Assembly (NCBI RefSeq): GCF_019967995.1
Contig: NZ_CP065377.1
Location: 2,418,001 to 2,482,000, forward strand
Reading direction: 5' to 3'
Length of the DNA stretch: 64,000 nucleotides
From: Faecalibacterium prausnitzii
Lineage (GTDB): Bacteria; Bacillota; Clostridia; Oscillospirales; Ruminococcaceae
The notes under the pieces are model-generated. The model was given only the letters and a program-made list of their open reading frames with translations. It did not search any database and was not told where the DNA came from. Positions 58,641 through 64,000 of this stretch are shown here, one piece after another. Position 1 is the first letter of the stretch; every line of letters starts with the position of its first letter. A program made the position numbers and the translations under genes.

Positions 58641-59987
58641 TCATACTTCTGCCGTTTTTTCTACCGATGCCCGGAGCCAGTGCAGCAGGATGCCTGCGGA
58701 GATGACCGCAGCGCCCACGTCTGCCATCAGGTGCGCCGCCGCAATGCCCTGCACCCCGCAAAGCGCATTCATCAGGTACAGCAGCGGGATCAGCAGCAGC
58801 CCCTGCCGCAAAAGAGAGAGCACCACCGCACCACTTGCCCTGCCTACGGATTGCAGCAGGCTGGTTGCCAGATAGGTCAGACCGATCACCGGGCTGCCCA
58901 GCACCAGATAGACCACCAGCTGCGTCCCCAGACGGAATGCGCCTTCTTCCTTGATGAACATCCCGATCAGGGCATTGCGTCCGGCAAAGCTGGCCGCCCC
59001 GGCAAGAACACCAAAAACAACGGTCAGCAGGATCAGATCCTTCAAAAGCTGCTTCAGGCGCTTCGTGTCGCCTGCGCCGTAGCTGTACGCCAGAAGCGGC
59101 TGGCACCCCATGCAGATCGCCATGGCGATCATGCTGATGATCATGGTCGTCTTGCCCGCTGCCGCCATGGCTGCGACCGCCGCCGTGCCGTGGGTCACCA
59201 GCAGCCGGTTGCTGAAGGAGGAGGCAAACCCTGCCAGCAGGCTGCTGATCCCGTTGGGCAGACCAATGGCCAGCATCTCACCCAGCATCTGCGGTTTTTT
59301 CAGGGCAGGACGGAGATCAATGGTCAGCACCGTGCCGTGTTTGACGATGTAGCGCAGATAGCAGCCCGTCGCCACAAGATTGCCCAGCACACTGGCAGCA
59401 GCCGCACCGCTGACGCCGAAGTTCAGCACCAGAATGAACAGCGGGTCAAAAATGCAGTTGACCAACGTGCCCAGAAGATTGCCGATCAAGCCTTCTTTTA
59501 CTGCGCCCTCTGCACGCACCAGCATCGCCATGCTGTTGGACAGGATAAAAAGCGGCGCACCCAGTGCAAGGACCTGAAGATACCGCTCTGCATAGGGAAA
59601 AAATTCTGCATTTGAGCCCAACATCCCCAGAAGTGGCACTCTGCTCACCAGCAGACCGATACTGACCAGAACGCCCAGAAAAAAGCTGCTCCAGAAGCAG
59701 AGCGAGGAGCAAGTCTTGCCCTGCTCGATCTCGCCTGCGCCAAAACAGCGTGCAATGATGGCGCTGCTGCCTGCGCCAAGCATGGTCGCTACTGCCGAAA
59801 GGATCGAAAACACCGGTCCCACAACGGAGACCGCCGCCACCTGTGCGGTATCGCCCAGACAGCCCACAAAAAACATATCCGCCATGTTGTACAGCACCAT
59901 GACAAGGATAATGACAATGGAGGGCACCGCCATGGAAATGATGGATTTCCAGACAGAGCCGGTACGGAAAAGTGCTTCGTTTTTCAT
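58641..59987 (-). CDS. MATE-family efflux transporter
   Basis: The 448-residue protein has twelve membrane spans and the MATE pattern of two similar halves (MVLYNMADMFFVG in the first span and the second-half equivalent SNRLLVTHGTAAVAAMAA). It exports cationic drugs or metabolites with Na+ or H+. GGAGGAG precedes ATG 59987. It lies upstream of the AraC gene and may share its transcript. Confidence 0.9.
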   Translation of the reverse strand: MKNEALFRTGSVWKSIISMAVPSIVIILVMVLYNMADMFFVGCLGDTAQVAAVSVVGPVFSILSAVATMLGAGSSAIIARCFGAGEIEQGKTCSSLCFWSSFFLGVLVSIGLLVSRVPLLGMLGSNAEFFPYAERYLQVLALGAPLFILSNSMAMLVRAEGAVKEGLIGNLLGTLVNCIFDPLFILVLNFGVSGAAAASVLGNLVATGCYLRYIVKHGTVLTIDLRPALKKPQMLGEMLAIGLPNGISSLLAGFASSFSNRLLVTHGTAAVAAMAAAGKTTMIISMIAMAICMGCQPLLAYSYGAGDTKRLKQLLKDLILLTVVFGVLAGAASFAGRNALIGMFIKEEGAFRLGTQLVVYLVLGSPVIGLTYLATSLLQSVGRASGAVVLSLLRQGLLLIPLLYLMNALCGVQGIAAAHLMADVGAAVISAGILLHWLRASVEKTAEV

Positions 59988-60062
59988 GGTCTCCTCCCAA
60001 AAATCAACCACACGCAGGCAGAACGAAAGCCCCTGTCAAAGAGGCTTTCCGAGCTGCTTCGG

Positions 60063-61070
60063 TCACAGGTTGTCCAGCGCACCCAGCAGTGCTTTCAGCG
60101 CCGTTTCCGGCAGCCCAAGCATAGGGCCGATCTTGCCAAATGTCATGCCGTAGGCAGCTTTTGCCTGCTGGTTGTCGGCAAAACCGGGCAGGTACTGCTC
60201 CACGATGGCTTTTGCGGCCTCGTTTTCCATCAGTGCTGCAATCGTGCTCTGGCTGTTCAGCTTGCCGCCGGTCAAAATTTCCGGGTGCTTCCAGCTGCTG
60301 ATGCTCTGGTGTCCGGCAGACAGTGCGCCGTCCACCGGGATGGCTGCACCGGTGATGTACCGTGCCAGACCGCTGGCAAGGAAAAGTGCCAATGCAGCGC
60401 ACTCCTCCGGGTCGCCCATCCGCTTTGCCGGGCAGTCGGCTGCAAAGAAGTCCATGGCCGCAGCCGGTGCATCCCCGAAAATGCTGGTTCTGGTGTAGCC
60501 GGGACAGATGGCGTTGACGGTAATGCCGTATTCTGCGTAATCCAGCGCCGCTGCGCGGGTCATGCCGACCACGCCGAACTTGGTGGCACTGTACAGCGCC
60601 TGTCCACGCTGGGGCACAAGACCCGCCACCGATGCCACATTGATGAGGAATCCGCCTTCGCTGTGGCTCTTGAGGATGGCCTTGGCGCCGTACTTCATCC
60701 CGGCAAAGACACCCTCGCTGTTCAGGGAGAAGATCTTCTCGTAATCCTCTACCTCATACTCATGCAGTGGTGTGCCGCCCATGCCGATGCCTGCGTTGCT
60801 GACAACGCCATCCAGCTTGCCGTAGTGCGTCACCGTCTTATCCACCAGTTCTTTGATGGCAGAAGCCTTGCTGCAATCGGTCTGGATAAAGATGGCATCG
60901 CCGCCCTTGGCGCAGATGCCATCTGCCACAGCCCGCCCCTGCTCTGCACTGCGGGCTGCACAGACCACCTTCATGCCGTTTTCGCCAAAGCACTCGGCAA
61001 TGGCCCGGCCGATGCCACGGCTTGCGCCGGTGACGATGACCACTTTTCCGTTCACACTGCTGAAATCCAT
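60063..61070 (-). CDS. SDR-family oxidoreductase with C-terminal extension
   Basis: The 335-residue protein has the cofactor motif TGASRGIGRAIAE, NAGIGMGG and catalytic YSATKFG, as in classical short-chain dehydrogenases of about 250 residues. An extra ~80 residues at the C-terminus (from HQSISSWKHPEIL on) have no clear family and read like a small helical domain (MENEAAKAIVEQYLPGFADN). Similar tails are seen in a few bacterial SDRs. It is divergent from a TetR regulator that probably controls it. Confidence 0.88.
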   Translation of the reverse strand: MDFSSVNGKVVIVTGASRGIGRAIAECFGENGMKVVCAARSAEQGRAVADGICAKGGDAIFIQTDCSKASAIKELVDKTVTHYGKLDGVVSNAGIGMGGTPLHEYEVEDYEKIFSLNSEGVFAGMKYGAKAILKSHSEGGFLINVASVAGLVPQRGQALYSATKFGVVGMTRAAALDYAEYGITVNAICPGYTRTSIFGDAPAAAMDFFAADCPAKRMGDPEECAALALFLASGLARYITGAAIPVDGALSAGHQSISSWKHPEILTGGKLNSQSTIAALMENEAAKAIVEQYLPGFADNQQAKAAYGMTFGKIGPMLGLPETALKALLGALDNL

Positions 61071-61106
61071 AAAATGCCTCCACTTGATGTTTCATTCTCA
61101 AATACT

Positions 61107-61145
61107 CAACTGTGAGTTGCTTATCCATCTCCATGGTGCTATAAT
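61107..61145 (+). promoter_or_regulatory. Promoter and palindrome between SDR and TetR genes
   Basis: TTGCTT (61117-61122), 17 bp and TATAAT (61140-61145) drive the TetR gene. The palindrome CAACT-GTG-AGTTG (61107-61119) overlaps the -35 box and is the probable TetR site. The remainder up to 61264 is leader. Confidence 0.5.
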
Positions 61146-61264
61146 AGCACTGCGCCGCAGGGGCCGCAATCAGCAGTTTCCGGCGTATCCGGTGTTTAAG
61201 CAACGAATCACGTTCAAAGCGTTGGTTAAGCACCCTTTATGAAATCAATTGATGGAGGAATTCT

Positions 61265-61801
61265 ATGGATATCCGGGTCAAAAAAACGAAGCGTGCCATT
61301 CAGAAAGCGTTTGTTGCCCTGCTGCGGGAGAAGCCGATCGAAAAGATCACGGTCAAAGAAATTGCCGAACGGGCCGAGATCAACAAAACGACCTTTTATT
61401 CCCACTATGAAACGCTGGATGCCCTCACCGCCGAAATGGAGCGGCAAACGGTCCAGCTCGTCTGCGACAATATGGGCGGCGCACAGCAGCTGCTGGATAC
61501 GCCGGAGGCGTTTGTGCGGGAGATGTTTGCTTCTCTCCAACAGGCAACCGATTACCTCGGTGTCGTTCCGGCATCCGCGATGAACCGCTTTACACAGCAT
61601 CTGCGTGATGCGATTCTGGAACAAATCAAACTCGCAAACATGGAACCATCCCAATATGAAAATGTCGGTGCCATCCTGATCTTTGTAATGAACGGTCTTT
61701 CCGGGCTTCTGAACACCGACGCAAAACTGGCACAAAAACAAATTGATGTAATCGCCGCCGTGGTTGCGGATGGTGTCCATGGTCTGCATCTTTCCCGCTG
61801 A
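61265..61801 (+). CDS. TetR/AcrR-family regulator
   Basis: The 178-residue protein has an N-terminal TetR helix-turn-helix (ITVKEIAERAEINKTTFYSH) and a variable ligand domain. GGAGG precedes the ATG. It is divergent from the SDR gene, so it is probably the local repressor. Confidence 0.88.
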   Translation: MDIRVKKTKRAIQKAFVALLREKPIEKITVKEIAERAEINKTTFYSHYETLDALTAEMERQTVQLVCDNMGGAQQLLDTPEAFVREMFASLQQATDYLGVVPASAMNRFTQHLRDAILEQIKLANMEPSQYENVGAILIFVMNGLSGLLNTDAKLAQKQIDVIAAVVADGVHGLHLSR

Positions 61802-61806
61802 GCAAA

Positions 61807-61848
61807 AACAGGCTGCGAGAAGCATCTTCCGCAGCCTGTTTTTTGCTA
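61807..61848. terminator. Terminator between TetR and GH1 genes
   Basis: AACAGGCTGCG pairs with CGCAGCCTGTT followed by TTTTTGC; convergent genes lie on both sides. Confidence 0.8.
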
Positions 61849-61855
61849 TTGCAGC

Positions 61856-63157
61856 TTATCTTTCTGCGTAACTACCCAACACCGCAAGGCTGGGCTTTGC
61901 GGTCCGTTCCATGGTTTCACGGTTCACGGCGATCAGTCCAAACTGCATGGCATAGCCCTTCTGCCACTCAAAGTTGTCCATCAGGCTCCAATGGAAGTAT
62001 CCCTTCACCGGAATGCCGTCGGCGATGCAGTGCTGCACACCATCCAGTGCCTGCCGGATAAATGCCACACGGCGGGTATCATCGGCGGTGGCAATGCCGT
62101 TTTCGGTCACGATCAGGTCACCCTTGAATTCCTCTGCCACCTTGCGAATGACGTGTTCCAGTGCCTGCGGATAGACCTCGTAGTCCATCTGGGTCAGCTC
62201 TGCGCCCTCCGGTGCCGGCAGCTGCCCCTGCGGGCCATAAAGGGTGCGGGTATAGTTCTGCACACCCAGAAAATCATCGTCTTTGATATAAGGCAGATAA
62301 TGGGTGAACTCCTCCTGCCATGCGGCTTCGGCAAAGGCTTCGCCGCCGGGCTGTGCCTGCAAGTCGTGCAGCGAAAGGGTCAGACCCACCTTGACCTGCG
62401 GGCAGAGGGCTTTGATGGCATCCCGTGCGGCTGCATGGGCACGCATCACCAGCAGATCACCTTCCGGGGTGCGCTCGCTGACAAAGATCTGCGGCTGGGG
62501 TGTGCCGAACACCTGTGCATTCTCCATGGCGGCATACTTCATGTTTTCCATCATCTTCTGGAAGTTCATGCCCACCTGCACCGTGCCCTCGGCAGACTTT
62601 CCGGCCGATGCGGCATTTTGGGCAGCCCGTTCTGCCATCAGACGGAACCGCTTGGAGATCGCGGCCAGCTGCAAGCCCATATTGGCCTCGTTGATGGTGC
62701 AGACATAGCGCAGCTCGCTGCCCAGCTGTTCCATCACATAGGTCACATAACGTTTGAAATCCTCTACGGTGCTTTCGGTTTCCCAGCCGCCCTTGCAGAT
62801 GAGCCATTTCGGGCTGGTGAAGTGCAGTAGGGTGACGATGGGTTCTACGCCATGCGCTTTGCAGCAGGCGATCACCTTGCGGTAATGCTCGATAGCTTCC
62901 GGATCGAACTTTCCTTCCTCCGGCTCTACCCGTGCCCACTCGATAGAAAAGCGGTAGGCGTTCAGCCCGGCATCGGCCAAGAGCTTGATATCTTCTTCGT
63001 ACCGATGATAATGGTCACAGGCAATGCCGCTGGGCTCCGTAAAGCTGGAATGGGGCAGCTGCTCCTGTGCCCAGTAGTCACTCTTCGTATTGTTGCCCTC
63101 TACCTGATGGGCTGCTGTTGCAGCACCGATGAAAAAGCCTTTTTCAAATTTCTGCAT
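61856..63157 (-). CDS. GH1 family beta-glucosidase
   Basis: The 433-residue GH1 enzyme opens GFFIGAATAAHQVEG, has the acid/base glutamate in CTINEANMG and the nucleophile in VTENGIA. It is about 30 residues shorter than the GH1 enzyme at 3864. It is divergent from a GPH-type transporter rather than a PTS, which suggests hydrolysis of an unphosphorylated beta-glucoside. Confidence 0.92.
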   Translation of the reverse strand: MQKFEKGFFIGAATAAHQVEGNNTKSDYWAQEQLPHSSFTEPSGIACDHYHRYEEDIKLLADAGLNAYRFSIEWARVEPEEGKFDPEAIEHYRKVIACCKAHGVEPIVTLLHFTSPKWLICKGGWETESTVEDFKRYVTYVMEQLGSELRYVCTINEANMGLQLAAISKRFRLMAERAAQNAASAGKSAEGTVQVGMNFQKMMENMKYAAMENAQVFGTPQPQIFVSERTPEGDLLVMRAHAAARDAIKALCPQVKVGLTLSLHDLQAQPGGEAFAEAAWQEEFTHYLPYIKDDDFLGVQNYTRTLYGPQGQLPAPEGAELTQMDYEVYPQALEHVIRKVAEEFKGDLIVTENGIATADDTRRVAFIRQALDGVQHCIADGIPVKGYFHWSLMDNFEWQKGYAMQFGLIAVNRETMERTAKPSLAVLGSYAER

Positions 63158-63385
63158 GATGGTTCTCCCTTCCTGCGTGTTGCTTGTTGAGACTATTGTA
63201 GCAGACCTGTTTTGCCCCTATGGGACAATAAATCGCGAAGGCGGATGCAAATTCACGCACCACAAATTATTGCACGAATTTTTGTCCTTAACTATCGTTT
63301 TTCATCCGGCAGTGGCTGTTGCATTCTGTTATTCTGGTGTCAGAGAAAGCGGAACTCAGTTCACACAAAAAGGAGGAAAATCATT
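63158..63385. promoter_or_regulatory. Divergent control region of GH1 and GPH transporter
   Basis: A 228-bp gap serving both directions. AGGAGG ahead of the GPH start is clear; no convincing -35/-10 pair or palindrome could be fixed by eye. Confidence 0.4.
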
Positions 63386-64000
63386 ATGTTCCAAAAGAAA
63401 CCCAGTGCCAGTGAAGTAGACGGCGTCCAGTACCGCCGTGCAAAGCTCTGGCAGATCATCTGTTACGCCTGCAACGCTTTTGTGGGCATGAGCATCTATT
63501 CCCTGATCGGTATGGCCAGTTATTCTGCCAGCATCGGCTACGGCATCACCACTGCAACCGTCGGTCTCATCCTGATGCTGGCCCGCATTCTGGACGGCTT
63601 TACCGACCCGATGCTGGCGTTCATCTACGACCGCGTCAACACCCGTTTCGGCAAGCTGCGCATTCTGCTGATCAGTGGCTACCTGATCGAGGCTGTCGGT
63701 CTGCTGTGTATGTTCAACCTGTGCTCCAGCAAGGGCTTCGGCTTGCCGGTGTTCGTTTTGACCTACATTATTTACATCATCGGCTATACCGTCACCAACA
63801 TGACCGCCCAGACCCTGCCGGCTATCATGACCAACGATCCCCGCCAGCGTCCCACCATCGGTGTCTGGAGCACTGCGCTGAACTACTTCGTGCCCATGGG
63901 CATGAGTATGCTGATCTACACCGTCATCCTTCCCAAGTGCGGCGGCACCTTTAATCAGGACTTCCTCAGCACGGTCTGCACTATCGTGCTGATCATTGCC
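63386..64000 (+). CDS. GPH-family sugar:cation symporter, 3' end beyond the window
   Basis: The first 205 residues are visible. They show a GPH/MelB-type start, QIICYACNAFVGMSIYSL, then the signature ARILDGFTDPMLAFIYDRVN between the second and third spans, and RFGKLRILLISGYL. Family proteins have about 450 residues and twelve spans. AGGAGG lies 8 bases before the ATG. It probably imports a beta-glucoside for the divergent GH1 enzyme. Confidence 0.9.
   Translation, partial: MFQKKPSASEVDGVQYRRAKLWQIICYACNAFVGMSIYSLIGMASYSASIGYGITTATVGLILMLARILDGFTDPMLAFIYDRVNTRFGKLRILLISGYLIEAVGLLCMFNLCSSKGFGLPVFVLTYIIYIIGYTVTNMTAQTLPAIMTNDPRQRPTIGVWSTALNYFVPMGMSMLIYTVILPKCGGTFNQDFLSTVCTIVLIIA

Noticed and set aside
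1..64000. CRISPR array
   Set aside because: No series of regularly spaced identical 25-40-bp repeats is present; the repeats found are dispersed singles.

Overview
The window looks like a chromosome segment of a gut Firmicute of the Oscillospiraceae, most likely Faecalibacterium or a close relative. The reasons are the GC-rich Firmicute coding style with strong AGGAGG ribosome binding sites, a fructan/sucrose, beta-glucoside and rhamnose diet, decayed large serine recombinases, small DUF6061-like genes and a yjdF-type riboswitch. The genus call is inference from gene content; no rRNA or housekeeping marker is present.

Layout. 1-0.3 kb: a chimeric scar joining a DUF6061-like fragment to a serine recombinase N-terminus. 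0.5-6.5 kb: a sugar operon with RpiR regulator, YdjC/ChbG deacetylase, PTS EIIBC, GH1 and a macrolide-type glycosyltransferase. 7-8.1 kb and 40.4-41.6 kb: two direct copies of a 1.1-kb module, each with two divergent DUF6061-like genes around the 3' half of a tRNA-Lys(CUU) gene. 8.1-18.7 kb: a divergent sucrose locus (ABC importer, GH32, LacI regulator, YesL-type protein, fructokinase, amylosucrase-type GH13) with a clear operator region. 19-20.4 kb: a decayed serine recombinase carrying a ~95-bp MITE-like insert.

20.4-37.3 kb is the most interesting part. It holds a paired ABC transporter with a lipoprotein and a PchR/YbtA-style AraC regulator; a methyltransferase, MBL hydrolase, three proteins resembling L-2-amino-thiazoline-4-carboxylate hydrolase and a BAAT-type alpha/beta hydrolase in one operon; a truncated ZIP transporter; two paralogous secreted proteins; two FMN-binding-domain proteins (three domains); and a NapH-like membrane Fe-S protein. 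TTAG-N6-CTAA palindromes, the core of DtxR/IdeR operators, sit upstream of most of these units, so I read it as a metal-controlled (probably iron) island that combines substrate transport or processing with a flavin-based electron path to the cell surface.

38-40.4 kb: YjdF with its riboswitch, then remnants of a mobilizable element (relaxase tail, ParB-like protein). 41.6-46.2 kb: riboflavin operon ribD-ribE-ribBA-ribH under an FMN riboswitch, continuing into a winged-helix protein and a low-molecular-weight phosphatase. 46.5-51.1 kb: an integrative mobilizable element with primase broken by an amber codon, MobV relaxase, excisionase and tyrosine integrase. 51.2-52.9 kb: a second decayed recombinase hit by two different small repeats. 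52.9-57.4 kb: rhamnose operon. 57.4-64 kb: an AraC regulator, MATE exporter, SDR with TetR regulator, and GH1 divergent from a GPH sugar transporter that runs off the window.
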